Of a DNA stretch of 64,000 nt, positions 57,442 to 64,000 are shown one piece after another. The position numbers and the translations under genes were made by a program. The notes below the pieces were generated by a model. The model did not search any database. It saw nothing but the letters and a program-made list of their open reading frames with translations, and was not told the origin of the DNA. The stretch covers positions 372,001-436,000 of the forward strand of contig CBDDAJ010000015.1 of the NCBI GenBank assembly GCA_965224845.1. Direction: 5' to 3'. How positions within the stretch are numbered: the first letter of the stretch is position 1; every line of letters starts with the position of its first letter. The stretch is from Wocania_A sp965224845 (GTDB lineage Bacteria > Bacteroidota > Bacteroidia > Flavobacteriales > Flavobacteriaceae).

Positions 57442-58772
57442 ATACAAACATAAGCTTAAAACATATAAACAAGTTAGCTATTCCTGCTTTAATATCTGGA
57501 ATATCTGAACCTATATTATCGCTTACAGATGCAGCAATAGTAGGAAACATAGAGTTTAATGCGACCGAGTCTTTGGCAGCAGTTGGTATTGTAACCACTT
57601 TTTTATCCATGCTAATTTGGGTTTTGGGCCAAACCAGAAGTGCTATTTCATCAATAGTTTCGCAATACGTTGGGGCCAATAAACTCGAGAAAATCAAAAA
57701 CCTGCCCGCACAAGCTATCTTTATTATTACGTCGTTAAGTATTTTAATAATCATTGGAACTTATCCTTTTGCCAATTATATTTTTAAGCTTTATAATGCC
57801 TCAGGTTTAATTTTAGATTATAGCGTAGCATATTATAAAATTCGTGTTTTTGGATTTCCTTTTACACTATTCACTATAGCTGTTTTTGGTGCTTTTAGAG
57901 GCTTACAAAATACTTATTACCCTATGCTTATTGCCATAATAGGAACCATTGCTAATATTATTTTAGATTTTGCCCTGGTATATGGTATCGAGGGTTACAT
58001 TGCCCCCATGCATATAAAAGGTGCTGCTTATGCCAGCGTTATAGCACAACTGTTAATGGCAGTTTGCGCGGTGTATTATTTACTTAAAAAGACCTCTATC
58101 CCATTAAAATTAAGCTTTCCCTTTAACAAAGAAATTAATCGTTTTATATTAATGATTCTCAATCTTTTTGTACGTACCATAGCTTTAAATGTTACTCTAT
58201 ATTATGCTAGTGCTTTTGCCACTAGCTATGGTGCAGAGTATATTGCAGCTTATACTATCGCCATTAATCTATGGTTTCTTGGTGCTTTTATTGTTGATGG
58301 TTATTCGAGTGCTGGAAATATTTTATCGGGTAAATTATATGGCGGAAAAGAATACAGCTCGCTTATTTCATTAAGTAATAAGCTAATTAAATATGGCCTC
58401 GTTATAGGTACCCTAATTGCTTTAGCTGGTGGTTTTTTATACTATCCTTTAGGACATATTTTTACTAACGACCCAGAAGTTTTAAAACAATTTTATAACA
58501 TATTCTGGATCGTCTTAGTGATGCAACCCCTATGTACACTTGCCTTTATTTTTGATGGCATTTTTAAAGGCTTAGGAAAAATGAAGGTATTACGCAATGT
58601 GCTTTTAGGGTCTACCTTCTTAGTATTTATTCCTGTCTTATTTGCCTTAGATTATCTCGACTATAAGCTTTATGCCATTTTTATTGCCATAACATTCTGG
58701 ATAATTGCTCGAGGGGTTCCACTAATTTTAATATTCAGAAAACTATTTATCCCTCTAACAAAAAACAATTAA
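57438..58772 (+). CDS. MATE family efflux transporter
   Basis: 444 residues, about 12 hydrophobic helices. Family features are the opening LAIPALISGISEPILSLTDAAIVG, a second helix repeat around residues 225-400, and the motif-like ISSIVSQYVGANKLEK. It should export drugs or organic cations, or lipid-like compounds, using Na+ or H+. The GTG at 57438 overlaps the GNAT stop by four bases and gives the N-terminus MNTNISLKHINKLAIP; a TTG at 57420 would add six residues inside the GNAT gene. Confidence 0.93.
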   Translation: MNTNISLKHINKLAIPALISGISEPILSLTDAAIVGNIEFNATESLAAVGIVTTFLSMLIWVLGQTRSAISSIVSQYVGANKLEKIKNLPAQAIFIITSLSILIIIGTYPFANYIFKLYNASGLILDYSVAYYKIRVFGFPFTLFTIAVFGAFRGLQNTYYPMLIAIIGTIANIILDFALVYGIEGYIAPMHIKGAAYASVIAQLLMAVCAVYYLLKKTSIPLKLSFPFNKEINRFILMILNLFVRTIALNVTLYYASAFATSYGAEYIAAYTIAINLWFLGAFIVDGYSSAGNILSGKLYGGKEYSSLISLSNKLIKYGLVIGTLIALAGGFLYYPLGHIFTNDPEVLKQFYNIFWIVLVMQPLCTLAFIFDGIFKGLGKMKVLRNVLLGSTFLVFIPVLFALDYLDYKLYAIFIAITFWIIARGVPLILIFRKLFIPLTKNN

Positions 58773-58806
58773 CTTTGATCAATAATTGGCATTAAATATC
58801 TCTTTT

Positions 58807-58956
58807 ATGAAATTATTAATTGCTTTACAAGAATCAGATGCTTACGATGCAGGGTATAATTTAGGATACACCATTGGGAAAGTGATTCCTTATGTGGTTA
58901 TAATTACAATTGCCTATTTAATTTATAGGTTGATTAAAAAAAAGTCTAAAAAATAA
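58807..58956 (+). CDS. Small membrane protein, 49 residues
   Basis: Starts MKLLIALQESDAYDAGYNLG and ends YLIYRLIKKKSKK. One transmembrane segment (about residues 26-43, VIPYVVIITIAYLIYRLI) with a Lys-rich cytoplasmic tail and an acidic N-terminus. Not recognised as a named family; 34 bases after the MATE gene and four bases before the next tiny gene. Confidence 0.6.
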   Translation: MKLLIALQESDAYDAGYNLGYTIGKVIPYVVIITIAYLIYRLIKKKSKK

Positions 58957-58960
58957 AATT

Positions 58961-59059
58961 ATGGATATCTTAGGTTTTATTAGTGGTAACGGATTATTTT
59001 TAATTCTAGGTTTAGTTTTAATAATCGTTTACTTTGTAAATAGAAGAAAAAGAAGATAG
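58961..59059 (+). CDS. Tiny membrane protein, 32 residues
   Basis: MDILGFISGNGLFLILGLVL, then IIVYFVNRRKRR: one transmembrane helix with an Arg/Lys-rich C-terminus. It follows the 49-residue gene by four bases and ends just before the queD promoter. Not recognised; the two may form a small bicistronic unit. Confidence 0.5.
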   Translation: MDILGFISGNGLFLILGLVLIIVYFVNRRKRR

Positions 59060-59067
59060 TATCTTTG
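59060..59067 (+). promoter_or_regulatory. Predicted -7 element for queD
   Basis: TATCTTTG matches TAnnTTTG, 21 bases before the queD ATG, with TTTG at 59033-59036 as a possible -33 element (23-base gap). Confidence 0.45.
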
Positions 59068-59088
59068 CACAGCAACTAACATTACAAA

Positions 59089-59541
59089 ATGAGCAACATT
59101 CGCATTACAAAACAGTTTTCTTTTGAGACTGGCCATGCACTTTACGGGTACGATGGGAAGTGTAAAAACGTACACGGTCACAGTTACAAATTATCTGTAA
59201 CCGTTTTTGGCAAACCTATAACAGACAACAATCATGTAAAGTTTGGCATGGTTATAGACTTTGGCGATTTAAAAAAAATTGTAAAAGAGGAAATTGTAAA
59301 TGTCTTCGATCACGCTACCGTTTTCAATAAAAACACTCCACATGTTGAGCTTGCCAAAGAGCTTGAAAATCGTGGTCATAACGTACTTTTGGTAAATTAT
59401 CAACCAACCAGCGAAATGATGGTAATTGATTTTGCTCAAAAAATAAAAAATCGTTTACCCAATCACATCACATTACATTCCTTAAAACTTCAGGAAACCG
59501 ATACTTCTTTTGCAGAGTGGTATGCCTCCGATAATATTTAG
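59089..59541 (+). CDS. queD: 6-carboxy-tetrahydropterin synthase (QueD-like)
   Basis: 150 residues. The zinc ligands His16, His29 and His31 (FETGHAL and VHGHSY) and the catalytic Cys25 (GKCKNVHGHSY) are present, with a later GMVIDFGDLKKIV and DHATVFN segment containing the catalytic Asp/His and a C-terminal LQETDTSFAEWY. The pattern fits QueD, which makes 6-carboxy-tetrahydropterin for the queuosine pathway. Other queuosine genes are not in the window. It is followed by an intergenic element. Confidence 0.92.
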   Translation: MSNIRITKQFSFETGHALYGYDGKCKNVHGHSYKLSVTVFGKPITDNNHVKFGMVIDFGDLKKIVKEEIVNVFDHATVFNKNTPHVELAKELENRGHNVLLVNYQPTSEMMVIDFAQKIKNRLPNHITLHSLKLQETDTSFAEWYASDNI

Positions 59542-59692
59542 GGCGTTACCATAGCCTACGGCTACGTTCTGGGCAAGCAGTCGGGTGTATTAGTAGTCGC
59601 TTTTTTTGTGTTGCATAGGTGCAACAACACAAAAAGAGCTTCAACAAACTTGTGCTAAGCATAGTCAAAGCATATCTCAATCCCTAGTGCTA
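59541..59692 (-). repeat. Dispersed intergenic element, copy 3
   Basis: On plus it opens GGGCGTTACCATAGCCTACG immediately after the queD stop and ends AATCCCTAGTGC. In the middle is a strong hairpin, GCTTTTTTTGTGTTG / CAACACAAAAAGAGC (59599-59639), that may also act as a terminator. It is in the opposite orientation to copies 1 and 2 and fits their end motifs (GCGTTA...GGGTAACGTCC). Confidence 0.5.
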
Positions 59693-59762
59693 ACCAAAAT
59701 CTGCCTCATAGTTATAGCTTAAATATTCGTGTATTAGCAGCTAATTTATTTATATTTACAGC

Positions 59763-60518
59763 ATGCAAATTCCAGAAGGAAAAAAAATATATTTCGCATC
59801 CGATAATCATTTAGGTGCACCAACACAAGAAGCCTCACGACCTCGTGAAAAAAAATTCGTAGCCTGGTTAAACGAAATAAAATACGATGCAGCAGCTATA
59901 TTTTTATTAGGCGATTTATTCGATTTTTGGATGGAGTACAAAAAAGTAGTGCCTAAAGGCTTTACACGTACTTTAGGAAAGCTTGCCGAAATATCAGATT
60001 CCGGTATTCCTATCTACTACTTTGTAGGCAATCATGACCTTTGGATGAATGGCTATTTCGAAGAGGAGCTTAATATTCCTGTATATCACAAACCAAAAGA
60101 ATTCACATTTAACAACAAATCCTTTTTTATTGGACATGGAGACGGTTTAGGGCCAGGGGACAAAGGTTACAAGCGTATGAAAAAGGTGTTCACTAACCCC
60201 TTTTGTAAATGGCTGTTTAGGTGGTTACATCCAGATTTAGGGGTGCGTATGGCGCAACATTTATCTGTAAAAAATAAACTTATTTCTGGCGACGAAGATG
60301 CTAAGTTTTTAGGTAACGATAAAGAGTGGTTAATACAATATTGCAAACGGAAACTAGAAAGCAAACATCGTGACTTTTTTGTTTTCGGTCATAGACACTT
60401 GCCTTTAAATATAGACCTCAACGAGCAATCCAAATATATCAATCTTGGGGATTGGATTTCGTATTATACTTACGGTGTTTTTGATGGGGAAACATTTGAT
60501 TTAAAAGAATATAAATAG
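59763..60518 (+). CDS. lpxH: UDP-2,3-diacylglucosamine diphosphatase
   Basis: 251 residues. It cleaves UDP-2,3-diacylglucosamine to lipid X and UMP in the lipid A pathway. The calcineurin-like metal-binding motifs are intact: FASDNHLG (Asp14, His16), LLGDLFDFW, VGNHDLWM, GHGDG and FGHRHLP, together with the YINLGDWISYYTYGVFDGE ending typical of LpxH. No other lipid A genes are close. The AT-rich leader has TATATTTA near 59751, close to a -7 box. Confidence 0.92.
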   Translation: MQIPEGKKIYFASDNHLGAPTQEASRPREKKFVAWLNEIKYDAAAIFLLGDLFDFWMEYKKVVPKGFTRTLGKLAEISDSGIPIYYFVGNHDLWMNGYFEEELNIPVYHKPKEFTFNNKSFFIGHGDGLGPGDKGYKRMKKVFTNPFCKWLFRWLHPDLGVRMAQHLSVKNKLISGDEDAKFLGNDKEWLIQYCKRKLESKHRDFFVFGHRHLPLNIDLNEQSKYINLGDWISYYTYGVFDGETFDLKEYK

Positions 60519-60562
60519 GTTTTTTATTTCTTTACGACTTATTCTATAAACCAACAATTGTT

Positions 60563-61411
60563 ATGACTTATTCTGAATTTAGAAATGAGCAACATGCTTT
60601 TCTTTCGGTTCATGGAACAATAAAATATATTGATAAAGGGCAAGGCGAAACAATATTACTCCTTCATGGTATCCCAACATCCGGGTGGTTGTATAGAAAA
60701 ATGATTGATGAGTTATCGCAAAGCTATAGAGTGATTGTTCCAGACATGCTAGGTTTTGGATCAAGCGACTCTCCAAAGGGATACAATGTTTATGCTCCAA
60801 AAGAACACGCCGGCAGATTGTTGGCATTAATGGACTATCTTAAGATCAGCTCATGGTATCATGTCTTTCATGACGCGGGAGGTTTATGGACCTGGGAGTT
60901 ATTAAAAATGGCTCCTAATAAATTTAAAAGGCTTATCATTTTAAATACCATTATTTATAAAGAGGGTTTTAAGCCTCCTATTCGATTTAAAAAAGGGCTT
61001 TTAGCCCGATGCATTATGGCGATGTATAGTAATGGTATTTCAACAAATATGATGTTAAAAGGCTTATTTAAAGCCGGACTTACAGAGCCTCGTGTGATGT
61101 TAAAAACAGATATATGGGGTTATAAAAAACCAATGCTTGAAGGAAAAACAAAGGCCATGTATCATTTCTTTTCTAATACATGTAATGATCTACCTGATTA
61201 TTCGAATGTCATTAAAAATTTAAACATGCCCAAATGTCTGATCTGGGGGAAACATGATGCGTTTTTAGTAATTGGCAAAATGAAAGAAAAAGTAGTTTCT
61301 AACCTAAAACTAAAAGAAGAAAACTTACACTTTATTGATGCTAAACACTTTATTCAAGAAGAACAACCAAAACTAATAAACACATTAATTTTAAAATTCT
61401 TAAAGCATTAA
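60563..61411 (+). CDS. Alpha/beta hydrolase with Asp-type nucleophile position
   Basis: 282 residues, cytoplasmic. Alpha/beta fold with oxyanion region LLLHGIPTSGWLYRKM and PDMLGFGSSDSP; at the nucleophile elbow it has FHDAGGLWTWEL, an Asp in the position where haloalkane dehalogenases and epoxide hydrolases have one (HDWGG), but with Ala instead of Trp next to it. A C-terminal IDAKHFIQEEQP supplies the His. The substrate is unknown: dehalogenase or related hydrolase. It shares its last four bases with the convergent MFS gene. Confidence 0.85.
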   Translation: MTYSEFRNEQHAFLSVHGTIKYIDKGQGETILLLHGIPTSGWLYRKMIDELSQSYRVIVPDMLGFGSSDSPKGYNVYAPKEHAGRLLALMDYLKISSWYHVFHDAGGLWTWELLKMAPNKFKRLIILNTIIYKEGFKPPIRFKKGLLARCIMAMYSNGISTNMMLKGLFKAGLTEPRVMLKTDIWGYKKPMLEGKTKAMYHFFSNTCNDLPDYSNVIKNLNMPKCLIWGKHDAFLVIGKMKEKVVSNLKLKEENLHFIDAKHFIQEEQPKLINTLILKFLKH

Positions 61412-62676
61412 AGCCCTTCATCATGTGCTTCCATATCGGCCCTTAGATCTAAATCTCTAAGTACCGGGTTTTTAATTCCAATAGCTAAAACGGTAATTAA
61501 TGTCATAGTCCCCCCAAAGACTACTGCTGCTACGGGACCTATTAATTTGGCAGCTAAACCACTTTCAAAAGCACCTAGCTCGTTGGAAGACCCTACAAAC
61601 ATAGAATTAACAGAAGATACACGTCCGCGCATATCATCAGGGGTTTTTAATTGTAAAATAGTTTGACGAATAATCATGGAAATACCATCAGCAGCTCCAC
61701 TAATAAATAACATTAATACACTTAACCAAAACATTGAAGATAAACCAAAACCAATAATACTAACTCCGAATATAAAAATTGAAATAAGTAGCTTTTTGCC
61801 TGTGTTTTTACTTATAGGAATATAAGTAGTAGCAAACATAGTTACTATACTTCCCATAGATATTGATGCATTTAAAATACCAAACCCTTCACTGCCTACC
61901 TCTAAAACATCTTGTGCAAAAATTGCCAGAATAGCTACCGTTCCTCCAAATAAAACTGCAATCATATCTAAAGTTAATGCACCTAATATTGCTTTGTTTT
62001 GAAAAACAAACCTAATACCAACTTTTAGGCTTTCTTTTATAGGTTCACCAATTTTTTTATTTAAAATAGGTTTCTTTTTTATTAAAAAAACTAAAATGAA
62101 TGATATTACTACTAAAACAAAAACCAAGCACAAAGTGTAATCTACACCTATCCAGCTAATGGAAAACCCGCCAAATAGTGCTCCCATAACTGCTGCTATT
62201 TTCCAAGTACTGGTACTCCATGTAGCTGCATTAGGATATATTTTTTTAGGAACGATTAAAGCCACTAAAGAAAAAATTGTGGGACCAAAAAAGGACCGTA
62301 AAAAGCCTCCAAAAAATACAAGCGCATAAATAGAATACAAAATAACTTTTGTTGACCACTTGCCAATAACAGCGTCAGTGGTTAATAAAAACAAGCCTAA
62401 ACTAATAAGAGAAAAGGCAGCTATACAAAGTGCAAAGAGGTTTCTTTTCTCCTTTTGATCTACAATATGACCCGCAAAAGGAGCCATAAAAAATGCAGGG
62501 ATAAATTCGCAGGCTCCTATTAATGCCAAATTCCATGGATCTTTAGTTAAACTGTAAACTTGCCATTCAATAACAATAAATTGCATAGACCAACCAAAAA
62601 CCAAAAACAATCTCAACAATAAAAAAATATTGAATTCTTTAATTCGCAATGCTGCATAGGGGTCGTTTCTTGCCAT
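61408..62676 (-). CDS. MFS transporter
   Basis: 422 residues with about 10-12 hydrophobic helices. Signatures include the cytoplasmic loop AGHIVDQKEKRNLFA (motif A-like) and a long central loop with basic residues (KKKPILNKKIGEPIKES). The layout resembles the enterobactin-exporter/drug-efflux (EntS-like) MFS group, so export is more likely than uptake. The ATG at 62676 is preceded by an AAGGGA Shine-Dalgarno-like stretch and is preferred over a GTG 12 bases earlier. It follows recJ on the same strand. Confidence 0.88.
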   Translation of the reverse strand: MARNDPYAALRIKEFNIFLLLRLFLVFGWSMQFIVIEWQVYSLTKDPWNLALIGACEFIPAFFMAPFAGHIVDQKEKRNLFALCIAAFSLISLGLFLLTTDAVIGKWSTKVILYSIYALVFFGGFLRSFFGPTIFSLVALIVPKKIYPNAATWSTSTWKIAAVMGALFGGFSISWIGVDYTLCLVFVLVVISFILVFLIKKKPILNKKIGEPIKESLKVGIRFVFQNKAILGALTLDMIAVLFGGTVAILAIFAQDVLEVGSEGFGILNASISMGSIVTMFATTYIPISKNTGKKLLISIFIFGVSIIGFGLSSMFWLSVLMLFISGAADGISMIIRQTILQLKTPDDMRGRVSSVNSMFVGSSNELGAFESGLAAKLIGPVAAVVFGGTMTLITVLAIGIKNPVLRDLDLRADMEAHDEGL

Positions 62677-62695
62677 AGTTCCCTTCACTTTTAGT

Positions 62696-64000
62696 TTACC
62701 CTTGTTTTTTTAAATCTCTTAACTTCAATTGTAAGCTCACATTACCTCGCCATTCATTTTCATCAATTGAATATACAGCATTGAATCTTTTTTTATCTGA
62801 AACTAATTCCAATTTATCTCCCATACTAAATCCAATACAAATAATGCTTTTGATTGCATCTGATTGTGTAACCGTTAATCTTAAATGGGTCTTATCTGCT
62901 CCTACACACTTTCCATAACCGGTATCTACTAAATTTTCAGTCATAAAAACAGGTGTCATGTTTGCTGGTCCGTAAGGAGCAAATTGTTTTAAGATTCTAT
63001 AAAACTTCGGCGTAATATCATTTAAGTCTATTTGAGCATCAATTTTAATCTCTGGTGTTAATAAATTTCTATCTATTGTTTTAGCGACTTCTTTTTCAAA
63101 AGCTTGTTTAAAAGCTTCATAGTTTTCAGCTTCCAGTGTTAATCCTGCGGCGTATTTATGCCCTCCAAATTGTTCAATATGCTCGCTACATGCTTCTATG
63201 GCATTATACACATCAAAACCACGAACAGAGCGTGCAGAGGCTGCTAATTTCTCTCCACTTCTCGTAAATACTAATGTTGGCCTGTAATAGGTTTCTGTTA
63301 ATCTAGAAGCCACAATACCAATAACGCCTTTATGCCAGTTTTCGTGATAAACAACAGTAGTAAAGCGGTTCTGTTCTTTTTGGTCTTCAATTTGTTTAAG
63401 AGCCTCTTCTGTAATTTGCTTATCTGTTTCACGTCTATCTAAATTATATTCATCAATTTCAGAGGCGTATTGGTAGGCTTTATCATGCTCTTCTTCTGTT
63501 AATAAAGTAACCGCATAGTTCCCGTGTTTCATACGTCCGGCCGCATTAATTCTTGGTGCCACAATAAATACAACATCCGTAATGGTTAGTTCGGTTTTTT
63601 CAACCTTATCTAAAATGGCTTTTATTCCCGGTCGCGGATTTGTATTAATAACCTGTAATCCAAAATAGGCCAAAGCTCTATTCTCACCATTAATAGGAAC
63701 GATATCTGCACCAATTGCTGTAGCTACTAAATCTAAATATTCGGTTAAATCTTCAACTGTTTTGCCTTCTTTTGATGCTAATGCTTGAACCAATTTAAAT
63801 CCAACACCGCATCCACATAATTCTTTATAAGGATAATTACAATCTTCTCTTTTAGGGTCTAAAACGGCAACTGCTTTTGGTATTTCGCTACCTGGTCTGT
63901 GGTGGTCGCAGATAATAAAATCGATCCCTAGTTTTTTAGCATGGGCTACTTTTTCAACAGATTTAATCCCACAGTCTAATGCTATAATAAGAGAAAAATC
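62696..64000 (-). CDS. recJ: Single-stranded-DNA-specific exonuclease, 5' part outside window
   Basis: C-terminal 434 residues of RecJ, open to the window edge. The DHH-family motif FIICDHHRPG, ALDCGI and later VAPRINAAGRMKHG (DHHA1 domain) with RGFDVYNAIEACSEHIEQFGGHKYAAG are clear, followed by the OB-like C-terminus. It degrades single-stranded DNA 5'-3' in recombination and repair. The N-terminal DHH residues and the start codon lie beyond 64000. It is upstream of the MFS gene by about 20 bases. Confidence 0.94.
   Translation of the reverse strand, partial: DFSLIIALDCGIKSVEKVAHAKKLGIDFIICDHHRPGSEIPKAVAVLDPKREDCNYPYKELCGCGVGFKLVQALASKEGKTVEDLTEYLDLVATAIGADIVPINGENRALAYFGLQVINTNPRPGIKAILDKVEKTELTITDVVFIVAPRINAAGRMKHGNYAVTLLTEEEHDKAYQYASEIDEYNLDRRETDKQITEEALKQIEDQKEQNRFTTVVYHENWHKGVIGIVASRLTETYYRPTLVFTRSGEKLAASARSVRGFDVYNAIEACSEHIEQFGGHKYAAGLTLEAENYEAFKQAFEKEVAKTIDRNLLTPEIKIDAQIDLNDITPKFYRILKQFAPYGPANMTPVFMTENLVDTGYGKCVGADKTHLRLTVTQSDAIKSIICIGFSMGDKLELVSDKKRFNAVYSIDENEWRGNVSLQLKLRDLKKQG

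Noticed and set aside
1..64000. Insertion sequence, integrase, prophage or rRNA genes
   Set aside because: No transposase, integrase, phage structural or rRNA sequence was seen on either strand; the secreted protein at 20.1 kb only resembles tail-fibre fragments.

Overview
The window reads as chromosomal DNA of a low-GC member of the Flavobacteriaceae (Bacteroidota), probably marine. Clues are a SusC/SusD pair in a carbohydrate locus, a type IX secretion (type B) C-terminal domain, an IPExxxVDY protein beside pyruvate kinase, Bacteroidota-type promoters (TAnnTTTG) ahead of several genes, and the very AT-rich, TAA-rich sequence. No species is claimed.

Layout. 0-13 kb: the end of an alpha-2-macroglobulin gene, two small enzyme-like genes and pbpC (cell-envelope defence and repair), then a convergent repeat-rich secreted protein, a three-gene minus-strand unit (CYTH, YciI-like lipoprotein, EEP phosphatase) and dinB. 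13-25 kb: a housekeeping block with pyk, IPExxxVDY, rnc, fabF and acpP on minus, diverging from purN, a cyclase-family gene, rnhA, a PfkB kinase and a PurF-like amidotransferase on plus, then sod. 25-35 kb: RecB/AddA-like helicase-nuclease, kbl, an OmpA protein, an AddB-like nuclease and a hydrolase. 35-56 kb: a divergent polysaccharide-utilisation-type locus. Its minus arm has a GH63-like glucosidase, a three-domain kinase/M23/class-III aminotransferase fusion and a GH2 beta-galactosidase. Its plus arm has a TPR/HTH regulator, SusC, SusD, an FG-GAP/UnbV lipoprotein and GH31. 56-64 kb: tRNA-Ala, universal stress protein, GNAT, MATE, two tiny membrane proteins, queD, lpxH, a hydrolase, an MFS transporter and the 3' part of recJ.

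Most interesting hypothesis: the minus arm of the carbohydrate locus combines activities that would fit the collagen glycan glucosyl(alpha1-2)galactosyl(beta)-hydroxylysine, namely a GH63-like alpha-glucosidase, a beta-galactosidase, and a hydroxylysine-kinase-like domain fused to a phospho-lyase-like class III aminotransferase. This is inference from family and gene order. Other notable signals are a tandem pair of about 75-nt structured RNA-like elements at 24.1-24.4 kb and three degenerate copies of a dispersed intergenic element.

Caution on sequence quality: fabF, purN, rnhA, a secreted-protein gene, the PfkB kinase, the AddA-like gene and the GH63-like gene are each interrupted by single-base indels, nearly all +1 and mostly in short homopolymers. 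Thirteen of them lie between 17.15 and 21.17 kb. They look like read or consensus errors, so these genes are annotated across the breaks as probably intact.
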